Assembly: GCF_020379485.1 (NCBI RefSeq)
Contig: NC_063436.1
Location: 17,625,389-17,689,388 of the forward strand
DNA from: Brassica napus
Taxonomy: Eukaryota > Streptophyta > Magnoliopsida > Brassicales > Brassicaceae
DNA length: 64,000 nucleotides
Reading direction: 5' to 3'
Part shown: positions 43,356-64,000 of the stretch, piece by piece
Position numbering within the stretch: the stretch's first letter is position 1
Layout of the letters: each line of letters begins with the position of its first letter
Notes under the pieces: generated by a model
The model's input: only the letters and a program-made list of their open reading frames with translations
What the model was told of the DNA's origin: nothing
The model's database searches: none
Translations under genes and position numbers: made by a program

Positions 43356-46329
43356 TATCTCCAATCGCGAATTTTATTTTTGTTATTTAACATTATTGCG
43401 AGTGTATTAACTGCTTTACGAGTTTGTAGTTTGATTGGTCGAAAAGACACATACTGAAAGCAATACCATAATATTTTTCATGTAACTCGTTAAAAGCAAA
43501 AAGATAGGCCACGTTAGTACATTCCGTTTAGCTTCCTGTCAACATGTATAGTGTGTTGCTGTGTTTCACCTACCAATTGTAGTCAATTCTTTAACTATAT
43601 ACAATGTTTTTCATAGTATAGAAATGTGTTTTTTTAAGAGAAAAAAACTGTACTTTTTATGGGGTTTAATAGAAAAGAAACTGTAGTATCAGACCCATAG
43701 TATAGAAATGTTAAAGGAAGTTTCTTGGTAACATGATTTGCAAGCGATGAAAAAGAACTCAATTCCAATTTTGTTGGCTCAAAGCCTTGATGCAAGTTTG
43801 GTTGTCATCTTCTCCAAGTCTTCAGATAATTCAAGAATCTTTTTGGTTTGTTTGTTTTAAGGAACGGTGGAATTTGATTGTATATATGTATACGTAGTCC
43901 ACTAATACTCTATCATACGTGAATGAAATTAACCAATATGTCGGTGATAAAATAACTGTATTTCAAAAGCCCAATAAGTCTATAATTTCATTTCCAACGG
44001 CGTTTTTTATCTATATTTTCTTTTCATTTCGTTGTAAAATAAACAGTCATTTTGTTGGAGTTTGCAGGAAATAAATTCTTCAAACCCCTCAAATACATAA
44101 TAATATAATTTTTATAGATAGAGTATTTAAATTAAATATATATATATATATATATATATTAATTTTTGATAAAATAAATATTAATAGTTAGAATGAACAT
44201 GTTATTATTGATATTTTAAGTATAGTTATACGGGTTATTTTAACGAACATGAAAAATATTTATTAAATATAAAACTAACTGAACAGAGCATAAAACATAT
44301 TTCAAATTAGACTTGGGTGCTTAAGTATCCGTTGGGATATATAGATGGTTATTTTAAATTTCTGTTCTAATTTATATCACACCATATGTCTCATTCCAGT
44401 AAATTTGTAAGTATAAATTGGATTTGAATATAACATACCAGTTTTGGTTCTAATTTGTATCACATTCTAAAAAGTCGTATATCGTTTGGATTTGGTTTAT
44501 ATTAGTTTGGTCCGGATACATCTTAATTTAAATTCAAAGTTTAAAAACAAAACATAAGAAATAAATACTTATTTATACAGAATTGGATATTTATGGAGTT
44601 ATTAAAATTTAAATATTTATTTTTAGATATCATTTCAAAATATATAAAAATGAATATTTGATGTACATATTTATGTTTTGAATATTTATATTTGTGATTA
44701 ATTTGGATATTCGGATCGGTTTTTTAGATTTTTTTCGGGTTATTCATTCGAGTTTGACTAATAATACTTTAGGTTCATATATGTTTTGTACCATCATAAA
44801 AAATTCATTATGGTATTTTTTTACATTTCGGACCGGATACATATTTTTTTCTTCGAACTTCGAGTTATGAATTATATGCCTACACCTACTTTAAATAAAG
44901 AAAAAATATGATTATAATATGTTTTAACCGAAAAATTATTCCACGTGTTCAAAGCGCGAATCAAAATCTAGTGTCAAACTAGTCCGATCGATGATGGAGC
45001 TCATTCTACTTAGTATTTACCGGTCTGTCACATTTTTAAATAACCCGAGCCAAAGGCCAAGTTACAAGGTAGTCCATGTATATTGGTTATTTGATGGCGG
45101 AATCGAACCCACACACCATTCGCATGTTCCTCGATAGGATTTGCCAATTTTAAAGAAAGATTTTACCACTTTTTTGTCATATAAACACTTAGGTGATTAT
45201 GTGATATATCCTGAAGTCAAGAAAGCATCACAGACACCATTATGCATGGACAAACGTTCTGGATTAGGCAAGTGTCAAGTTTCTAAGACTTCTGGTGAGC
45301 TCTTTGAAACTTCTTTCATTCCAATCACATAACAAAGAAGGCTCTTGTAAATCACGCAATGGTGTTATACTGATGTATCATTCAAATGAGAATGTAACAT
45401 ACCAAAAATAATTACTTGAAGAATCATTAAAGCTGAAAATCACATATACATTTATAAAGTCACCACGAAGACGGTGTATTCTGTTGTTGAATAATCCGAT
45501 CGATGTTTCTTCAACAATCAAAAAGCGCCGAGATTTCAGAATAAAATAGATAGATCATTATTTAAAAATACCGGAAAAGAGCTAGAAAAACGAAACTTCA
45601 ACATAAACAAGAAAAGAAAAATAGATAAAAATCTTAACAAACTCAAAGATTTATGCAGCATTAGCAGCAGGCAACGGACTTATTAAGTATTTAACGAGTC
45701 TACGACACACAAAATGTTTTAAAAATGTAAAAACAACACGATGGAACTATAAAAAGAAAAGAAGAATAGAATCAGAAAATGGAATAAAAATAAAAGTGTG
45801 GCGAATTTGTCACTTTCTATGATTCTTTTATACGATGAACATAAAAATTTTACTTTAATTACATCGAAAGTTAGACAATTATAAACTTAAAGGCCTTCTT
45901 GCAAATAAGAAGAAGCTAAAGGCCAAAAGATAATTAAATATGCCTACTCACAAGAAAAAAATAATTAAGAGTTTTGATCACTCTTATGAAAATAGAAAAG
46001 GCCAAAAGAGAGAGAGCGGCTAAAACGGAAGCAATTCATTCCTTTCTTTGACTTTATCTCATAACCACACAACATAGAATTGTTTTCTTTTGTAATCGCA
46101 CTCTTTTTTACCCTCAATGAGCTGATTATTACATTTCGACTCACTCACTTTTTATATAATATCAAGCACACTCTCGTGTTTGCCTTCCCTTAATTTCTTA
46201 AAATGGATTTCAAGAGTGTGACATTTTAGGATTATTAGAATTTTGTTCACCACCTCTATTCGAAGTTTAATAGAAAGATTATTCCTCCTTGTCTTTTGGG
46301 ACTAATAAGTTTTCTGGTAGTCTGATCCA
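43356..46329. other. Intergenic region upstream of CID9
   Basis: At 44968-44971 a CTAG preceded by AAAGCGCGAATCAAAAT resembles a degenerate Helitron 3' end whose 5' end I could not find. A (TA)n run lies at about 44140-44160. The CID9 promoter and leader occupy the last few hundred bases. Confidence 0.4.
45085..45140 (-). other. Possible tRNA-like B-box (SINE relic)
   Basis: On the minus strand GTGGGTTCGATTCC fits a B-box; an A-box and ends are unclear. Confidence 0.3.
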
Positions 46330-48423
46330 ATGGCTGCAACCACTGAGATGCCCACTGACGTTGTCAATGATGTTAGTATCAACAAGGATGGTGAAAAAGG
46401 CATTGATAGCGGAATTGAGAATAACTCTTCGATCACGACCTCGAAACCCAAAACTGAATCCGATTTGGATATGCAAAAGCTTGTGGCTATGTTCAAGAAA
46501 CTAAATCCATTGGCTAAGGAGTTTTTCCCTTCTTATTACAATCCCAAGAAGAACAATCAGACAGGAAAAGACAATCAACTTCTGTCTGCTGATGATGTGG
46601 CCGCCACAAAAAAACAATCTGGTGAAGAAGTTGATCTTAATGGAAAGAAAGGTGACAATAACCAGAAGGTATAATCCTGAAATTATCTTTCTATTTTTTT
46701 AATGATCAGATAATCTGGATTGATGCAGTGATTTTCAATGTTATTTTATTGTTGTTGTAAAGCTGTAAATTTTGATTGTGTTGATTTAAAAAAAATATAA
46801 ATTGTTGTTTGTGATTACAGAGAAGAAACAGTTATAGCCAAGGTAGGAGGAGGTTAACTGGACGAATTTCTAAGGCACAGAGAGAGGATAGTATGAGGAG
46901 AACAGTATACGTTTCTGACATTGACCAAACTGTATGTTTGTTACAGTCTATTAAGGTTCTAAAAATAATTGAATTTAATATGCAGTAGTGTAACGTTAAA
47001 AATCTGCTTTGTGATTTAGGTGACTGAGGAGGGTCTTGCTGGCTTGTTTAGTAACTGTGGACAAGTAAGATGATCCATTGAGCTTTAAATCCTTGCTATA
47101 TCTTTTTCTCTTCATGGGCTTTTGACAAGTTTCTGAGTCTATAAAAAGCTAGATTTAGCTTTCAAAGCCTATAATATATTGAAAGTGAGATTTTGTGTGT
47201 TATTATGTGCTAATTCTTTTTTTCTGTAAATAGCTTTTTATGTTCTATGTAAATGTTTCTTACATTCTTTGGTGTTGTTATATAGTTTTTGAAATAACAG
47301 TGAGTTCCTCTTGTGTGAAGGTTGTTGACTGTCGAATTTGTGGGGATCCACATTCAGTTCTTCGATTTGCGTTTGTCGAGTTTGCTGATGACCGTAAGTT
47401 TTGGCTGCTGGATTTTTTGAAATGTTATAACAAAAAAATTTCATGTCACTCTTATGACGCATACTAGGAAGTTTACATGGTAAATTTGGACCCTGCAGAG
47501 GGCGCACGGGAGGCTTTAAGCCTTGGTGGAACGATGCTTGGGTACTACCCGGTGAGGGTCTTGCCCTCCAAAACTGCTATCCTTCCAGTGAATCCCACAT
47601 TTCTTCCCAGGGTAAAGCTCAAATGTTCCTTAGAAGTAGTTCCATTAATAAAATTTAATTTGGTGTAAGTTTAGAGTAAACTTTTCTATGTTGGTGTTGA
47701 TTCAGTCAGAAGATGAAAGGGAGATGTGTTCAAGGACAATCTATTGCACAAACATAGACAAGAAGGTAAATGCAGAATAGTTTATATTGTATGTTCTCCT
47801 GGTTTAAGACTTTATTTTCTACAACTACAGGTTACTCAAGCTGATGTGAGAAACTTGTTTGAGACGGCATGTGGTGAGGTCAGAACAGAACCTAGACCTG
47901 CTTGATCTTTCCCTCTCTTTTTAAGGATTGTGATGCTTAAGTTGTTCTCTAATATACGCAGGTAACTCGCCTGAGGCTTCTTGGTGATCAACTGCATTCA
48001 ACTCGCATAGCTTTTGTTGAATTTGCTCTGGTGAGCTCCTTAGCTTTTTACTAAATGAGAGAAAGTTTCTTTATGGATGTGGCTTAATACATTGCTAGTT
48101 TCTTCCCTATTTTCACTTTTTTTGGCTCTTTTCTATTGATGACTAGAAGTTTCTTGAACTTCTTTTCACTGCAGACTTTGAAACTTTAATTTTTTTTATT
48201 TTTTTTGAATGAACAGGCAGATAGTGCACTAAGGGCGCTCAATTGCAGCGGAATGGTCGTTGGATCCCAACCGATAAGGTAAAAACTTCATTGTTGCAGT
48301 GTCTTTTTCTGAATATATCACCTGAGGATCAATACTTGATTTTGTTTTATTTTCTTTCACAGGGTAAGCCCATCAAAGACGCCAGTAAGGCCACGAATCA
48401 CTCGACCACCATCCACAAACTAG
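46330..48423 (+). CDS. CID9: CTC-interacting-domain RNA-binding protein (CID9-like)
   Basis: Ten exons give 326 residues: 46330-46668, 46821-46931, 47020-47064, 47321-47393, 47499-47611, 47706-47765, 47831-47878, 47962-48030, 48217-48278 and 48363-48423. All junctions are GT-AG and keep frame. Residues about 58-69 form a PAM2 motif (LNPLAKEFFPSY), which in the family binds the MLLE domain of poly(A)-binding protein. A basic patch (RRNSYSQGRRRLTGR) precedes two RRMs: VYVSDIDQT with RFAFVEFAD, and IYCTNIDKK with RIAFVEFAL. The protein ends RPRITRPPSTN. The role is binding mRNA and poly(A)-binding protein. CID8-13 are close relatives; the name CID9 rests on location next to NCED3. Confidence 0.92.
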
Positions 48424-49062
48424 GAAGAGACCTTACTACCTGGCTATCCAGAAGAGAGATGATTTCAAGCATCTTTTTTTTCTTTTCTGTTTTCGTTATC
48501 TTTTGAGGTTTTAGAACAGTTTATCTCCAGTTACATTTTGTCTGCTTTCTGAATTTGGAGTTCTTATTAGGCTTTGTCTTTTCTGACTGAGATACTTCCA
48601 TCTGTTTCATCATCTTTCTCTATGGGATGTTTTGAGCATTTTCTTTTGAAAGTAATTTTTTGCATTTTCTGCTCTTATTTCTTAAGAAGGTTAGATCAAC
48701 AGTTCTGAAAAAGTAATTATTTTGAGATAGAATATAAGAAAAAACTGTTACATGCATGTTGGAGATCTCTGAGTAAAAAGTTCCATTTACAGTGTCGTGT
48801 TCATCAAGAAAGGTCTGATAGTTTTTCCTCAAGAGAAGATTTCACTCTCGAATTCCACTTGTGGAATGCTAATGAAGAACTCTGGTTTTGCTTCAAAAAA
48901 TTTATCGGTCAACAATGGACAAGAGCTTATTCATAAGCAAGACAAGGAAGGAAGAAGGTCTTCGTCCTTAGCTTATCACAGCCATTGATCTCCATCATCT
49001 CTAGAGCTTTTGTATATTGAAACAATATTACAACTACCAAGTCTAGTCCTTTAAATCTACAT
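48424..49062. other. 3' flank of CID9
   Basis: Presumed 3' UTR and spacer. No further gene is visible; the sequence just before 49060 may be degraded resistance-gene DNA. Confidence 0.35.
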
Positions 49063-49410
49063 GTGTATATTGCTGAGGCTGCAGGAGCAAACTTAAACAT
49101 CAAGAAACATTTAAGGGAGATAAACTTTGTCCGGAGAACTGGATCTAGTAGCTCAGAGAGCAACACAAATCCTCACAGGACACAAAACGAAGCTGACGTC
49201 TTTAACAAGTTACAGCCACATCGTCTCATCGAGAAACTCAATATGGAGAGATACAACTGAAGAATGTTTCCACAATGGCTAGCTCAATCTTCATTACCTA
49301 GAATCGTGTGCATACGCCTCAGTGAGTGTCAAAACTGTTCCTTCTTGCCATCTCTTGGTCAACTACCAAGTCTGAAAGAACTTTACATATCAGGAATGGC
49401 TGGTATAAGT
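49063..49410 (+). pseudogene. LRR fragment of an RPP13-like CC-NBS-LRR resistance gene
   Basis: One frame with a single TGA (49258-49260) reads LREINFVRRTGSSSSESN, NEADVFNKLQPH, FPQWLAQSSLPRIVCIRL and LPSLGQLPSLKELYISGM, the order seen in the LRR part of RPP13-like protein 1. NB-ARC, coiled coil and the rest of the LRR are absent here, and the frame drifts into non-coding DNA after about 49410. A relic, not a gene. Confidence 0.75.
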
Positions 49411-49627
49411 CCTAGTTTTTACTTGGTAGACCAATGCAGTTTTTACTTAACTTTTAGTAATGAAATAGCCTTTCAAGTTAAATTAAAGAAATCTGCTCAA
49501 TAGAAGCAAATTAAAATCATATAGCGAACCTTATCTTGCTCATCATTTATTCAATAGTGAACCAGTAAGAGATCCAAGTACATATATTTGAACTTGTAAA
49601 CTACGTTACAAGTAAAGTTTCATGTGT

Positions 49628-53993
<4,366 letters not shown>

Positions 53994-54595
53994 TTTTCGT
54001 GACAGACAAAAAGGGATATGCAATAATCAACGGTACTCAGTTCTTCTGTTTTGATGTGCTTTCACTGGTATGTCTTCTGTCGAAGTAGGGAATCTGAAAC
54101 ATTATATAGCAGTAAAATAAACTAGATATCAGAAAAGCTTTCAAAAAATACATGAAAAGGTATTTTAAAATCTTGTAAAATGTATCATAAAAACTAATGT
54201 TACTTTTTTCCAAAAGAGAAACTAATGCTACATAGAAGTCACCGATCGATGAGACACATTAACAATAATTTCCGGAAAGAGACGAATTTATTCGATTAGG
54301 GTTTCGATACACATGGTATCTGGGAAAAATGTCAGACTATCGTTTCATGTAAACCCACGGGAGCATGCATGTTCTATTTAACGTTTCCACTTGTTGTAAT
54401 ATCATGCCTTAATTGTGTAACGTGTTTCACTTAATTAGTTAATTTTAGGGTTTGTACACTTTAGAAGTGGGAAGTTTATTAAAAGTAAATAACATTTTTT
54501 AAAATATAATATACTATGAGTTAAAAGAAGAAATTGAAAATTGAAAATAACAAGACGAGAGATCGAACTCAAGAGACTATATTTCCTGCAGAGAC
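53994..54595. other. Spacer between TPS1 and the prenyltransferase gene
   Basis: Holds the TPS1 leader/promoter and the prenyltransferase 3' end. A sequence GACACGTGGATGG (about 53696-53708) lies just inside TPS1 intron 1. No other gene. Confidence 0.35.
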
Positions 54596-60088
<5,493 letters not shown>

Positions 60089-60089
60089 A

Positions 60090-60350
60090 TTCCATCTGTT
60101 TCACAAAGAGTGTCACTTAGACATTTTTTATATTTATTAAGAAACTGATTGAAATGCGTTTATGGATTTTTTTATTAATTTTATCTATTCAATCAATAGC
60201 ATTTTAGATAAATATTTTTTTATAAAATCAATGCATTTTACAATTAATAATGAGATAAAACTAAATATAAATTGCATTACAATTGTAGAATGACCAATTT
60301 TTACGTAACAAAAATAAAATAAAATGACAATTAATATGAAATATATGGAG
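60090..60350. mobile_element. Stowaway-like MITE
   Basis: Left end TA|TTCCATCTGTTTCACAAA; right end on the complement CTCCATATATTTCAT, with TA on both sides. About 261 bp and non-coding. Confidence 0.6.
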
Positions 60351-60475
60351 TAGTATCTATGAATTTAACCTCAAACGTACGTTCATGTATGTATTAATTA
60401 GTAGTATATGTCATGCTAATGCCGCATGATTTCAATCAATTTCTTATAAATATAAGGAATTACATGCAACATATT

Positions 60476-60511
60476 TATTTACGTTCTTTTTTTTTGCCAA
60501 ATATTTACGTT
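60476..60511 (-). repeat. Micro-retroposon with 10-bp target duplication
   Basis: TATTTACGTT (60476-60485 and 60502-60511) flanks an insert reading TTTGGCAAAAAAAAAG on the minus strand. Confidence 0.5.
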
Positions 60512-60761
60512 TTTTTTTCTTTAATTGAAAAAGATATTTATAGCAAGTTAAACTTATATTTATAGGAAGCAAATCTTTTCTCCTTGGATTACGCAAGTTC
60601 AAGTTATAGGAGAATGTGGTTGAGGTCAAACCAACCCTAGAAACAGCCACGTGAGACGTGCACCACCTAAATTCAAAACCTTTAAATGAAAAGATTGAAA
60701 TCGTTGGGTTCACCGTCTCATCAGATCAAACAAATTGTTCACTGATCTGAGAGAGATAGAG

Positions 60762-61983
60762 ATGACGAGCATCGAAGATGACAAAAACAGATCAGTGCAG
60801 CCTCCTCCGTTTCAAGGCGCCTCCAACTATCCACAGCAGCCGCCCGCTGGTTATCCACAGCCGGCTCAGCCCTACGTCTCCGGTAAGTTTCTTATTTTCT
60901 CATTATATGGACAAAATGTTAAAGTATCAGATCAGCTGTTTGATTTCATGTTTTTGTGGGGACTAAATTTTTTGTTTTCTTAATATATATTCTATTGAAT
61001 ATTCTTTAGATTATTTATTCTATTTCTTAGTACCATTATTTTATTCAAAACCTGATCCAGTAATTGTTTTATTGTGTCCGAACCTGATCAAGTAATTAAA
61101 AGATAATCTACCTATTGCCTCTTTTGCACCGTACTTCTTCGTGGTAGTCTACTTTTTAGACATTTGAGAGACATCAATATGTACTTAAGAATAGGAGATG
61201 AGTTGATAACTAGGTGTTAAAAACTGTTTTTCATACTGAAAGAATAACAGTGCAAATTCAAAATGAACTTTACTTAAGAATATTTAAGATGTTGGATTCA
61301 TATAAATTTAAAATACACTCTAAATCTCAACAAATGCAAAAAAAAAAACAATGGGGACCAGTATTTACTAGAAAATGAGACATATAGTCTCTTTTCTGTC
61401 TGTGTTCAACAAAAAAAAAAAGTCTCTTTTCTGTCATAATTCTCTTCCCAATAGTCTAGTTTCTCAAAAAGGGTTGTGCAATTATCGCCACCACGCACAC
61501 TTGGCTGGTCTAATCTAATGCTCGTTCTTGTGTTTCTCTAGGTTATGCTGTAAATGGGCTAACAGAAGAGCAACGTCGTCTTCCTTGTTGTGGTATAGGC
61601 ATTGGTTGGTTATTGTAAGTCTAGTCCATCATTATACCTTCTCTTCTGATCGTTTACGTACTATTGTCAAGCAAACACAAACCCACATTTATATATGTTT
61701 TTTGTTTGTTTTGTTTCTTGAAAGATTCATCCTTGGTTTCTTCTTCGGTGCTATCCCCTGGTACATTGGCTTCTTCCTTTTACTATGCTCTAGAAATCCG
61801 CGTGAGAAACCAGGATATATAGCTTGTACAATTGGAGTGAGTTTCCATATTATTATCTCTTATTTTACCAATACACTTTTTTTTTAATTGTCCTGATGAG
61901 ACTAAATTAATTCTGACCAACAGGCTGTTATTGCCACGGGTTTCATCGTTTTTGGAGCTATAAGAGGATCCGGGGTCTGGTAG
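60762..61983 (+). CDS. Small L18ae-family membrane protein (At3g14595-like)
   Basis: Four exons (60762-60882, 61542-61614, 61725-61836 and 61924-61983) encode 121 residues. The N-terminal 40 are Pro/Gln/Tyr-rich (PPPFQGASNYPQQPPAGYP). A conserved turn, GLTEEQRRLPCCGIGIGW, leads into one long or two close membrane segments (LFILGFFFGAIPWYIGFFLLL) and, after SRNPREKPGYIAC, a second hydrophobic helix (TIGAVIATGFIVFGAI). It ends GSGVW. Databases call this family ribosomal L18ae family, but it is a membrane protein unrelated in function to eL20. Function unknown. Intron 1 carries a micro-retroposon (61386-61435). Confidence 0.88.
61386..61435 (+). repeat. Micro-retroposon in an intron, perfect 15-bp duplication
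   Basis: AGTCTCTTTTCTGTC (61386-61400 and 61421-61435) flanks TGTGTTCAAC plus ten A. It lies in intron 1 of the L18ae-family gene. Confidence 0.8.
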
Positions 61984-62637
61984 TAAAGTGAAATGTAGTG
62001 CTCCAAATCCGGTACAGACCGGTTCGGGAGATACTGGTGCATAAGAAGATTGTACATGTGTGTTTTTTACTTAAAGAGCTCAATGTAAACTGTTTGAAGA
62101 TTACAGAGCATTCAGAAAAAAAAATACTGTCTCCTAAAAGCCATATTGAAGTGTTTCTACTGAAATAATATATATATGTGATTTAATATATGGGTAATTT
62201 AAAACATTATTAACGGAATCTCTCACATGATCGGTTATAAGAAAACAATAAAAACCAGAAAAAAATAGAAAAATAGATGTTGTTCTAAATCAAAAAAGCT
62301 TTAAAAGTGTTAAGAAAAATGTACTAACATTTGTTTTGAATAGTTTAATTTCTTATATTTAAAATTTAATGTAGTATTAAGTTAAGAGAAAAGTAATAAT
62401 ATTAATAAAATAAAGATGAAATACTCTTGTCATCATCAACTAATAGAGCCTTACGTTTGTCCTATGGAATGCTCTTTAAGGCCCAAGTGGAAAAACAAAA
62501 GCCCACAGAAACGGCCTAGGGTTGGGTCCTAGAGAGCGCTCTCGCTTATAGTTTCTCTTCACCGCCACCTTTCAGCTCTTTCTCTCCTCTCTGTTTCCTT
62601 CGAGCTCATTTCCTTGGAGCTTGATCTCTCCCTTGAA
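61984..62637. other. Spacer and RPL18A promoter
   Basis: 3' UTR of the L18ae-family gene, then AT-rich spacer, then the promoter elements listed next. Confidence 0.4.
62478..62526. promoter_or_regulatory. Site II and telo-box elements of the ribosomal-protein promoter
   Basis: AAGGCCCAAG (62478) and AAAGCCCACA (about 62500) contain, on the complement, TGGGCC/T site II motifs. CCTAGGGTTGG (about 62515-62525) contains a telo-box-like AGGGTT. This pairing is typical of plant ribosomal-protein genes and lies about 115-160 nt before the ATG. Confidence 0.65.
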
Positions 62638-63659
<1,022 letters not shown>

Positions 63660-64000
63660 AACCATTCTTTGCATGATTGTCTTTGTCCTTTTTCAACCAG
63701 ATCAGATTAGGTTTCTTGCTCAGTCTGAACAAAAACACCATTTGGAGTCTGATCAAATTTTTACTTTTGCATCTTTTGAACTTTTATTATCTAGGTATGA
63801 TTAAAATATTCATGTTTTGCATCACTTTCTAAAGTTTTGTTGGTTCAAAGATAATGGCAAAAAGTTTAAATGTTGAGAAAGTTAAACCGTGGCGGTTATG
63901 CATGTGAACCATTCAACTCTTCGGGTTGATGTTTTTTTTTTTCACACATCAAACAGCTCATACTTGTCTGCACGATCTTCTTTATTCAAGACTCAATGGT
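63660..64000. other. 3' flank of RPL18A
   Basis: Presumed 3' UTR and spacer. No further gene start is visible before the window ends. Confidence 0.35.

Noticed and set aside
43900..44971. Fourth complete Helitron
   Set aside because: A CTAG end with a weak hairpin exists at 44971, but no matching TC 5' end was found.
45141..45332. 63-codon plus-strand frame
   Set aside because: No family, no splice context, and no codon signal beyond chance.

Overview
The window is nuclear plant DNA from the mustard family (Brassicaceae), and the transposon-swollen intergenic space suggests a Brassica-like species; the species call is inference. Genes have short GT-AG introns, intergenic DNA is very AT-rich, and the order matches my recollection of Arabidopsis chromosome 3 from about At3g14420 to At3g14600: glycolate oxidase, NCED3, CID9, terpene synthase and prenyltransferase genes, a small L18ae-family membrane protein, and ribosomal protein eL20 (RPL18A).

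Layout. 1-711 is the 3' part of a peroxisomal glycolate oxidase gene. 3566-15853 is a PIF/Harbinger DNA transposon with TAA target duplications. It carries a transposase gene (one stop codon), a GRF zinc-finger cargo gene and a Myb/SANT-like ORF1. A very young gag-protease-only LTR retrotransposon (6811-13816, TSD ACTTT) split ORF1. 17870-19648 is NCED3 (minus strand), the rate-limiting step of abscisic acid synthesis. Its upstream region, 19.7-46.3 kb, has no convincing host gene. It is packed with Helitrons (20541-21933, 29009-30496, 40907-43355), a long-inverted-repeat element (about 22.1-24.5 kb), a 5'-truncated LINE (24907-26706), SINE-like elements and several MITEs. It also holds many tiny poly(A)-tailed insertions between target duplications.

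46330-48423 is CID9, a PAM2 plus two-RRM RNA-binding protein with ten exons. A resistance-gene LRR relic follows. Then comes a same-strand terpenoid cluster: a terpene synthase (49628-53993, one homopolymer frameshift), a short-chain prenyl diphosphate synthase resembling Brassicaceae geranylfarnesyl-PP synthases (54596-55956, one frameshift and one intron), and a second terpene synthase (56778-59085, intact reading frame but Asn at the first Asp of DDxxD). By family knowledge such pairs supply C25 substrate and cyclise it to sesterterpenes in plastids. 60762-61983 and 62638-63659 are intact housekeeping genes.

The most unusual signals are: (1) about 17 micro-retroposons (0-25 nt of unique sequence plus poly(A), flanked by 9-21 bp duplications), one with an exact empty site in a neighbouring tandem copy; (2) a six-fold array of an AGCGAC / AGCGAC / GTCGCT module with nearly fixed spacing in each LTR; (3) the cargo-bearing, nested Harbinger; (4) the expanded NCED3 upstream region, with an ABRE/G-box now about 8.7 kb from the start codon. 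All calls come from reading the sequence; no alignment or search was run.
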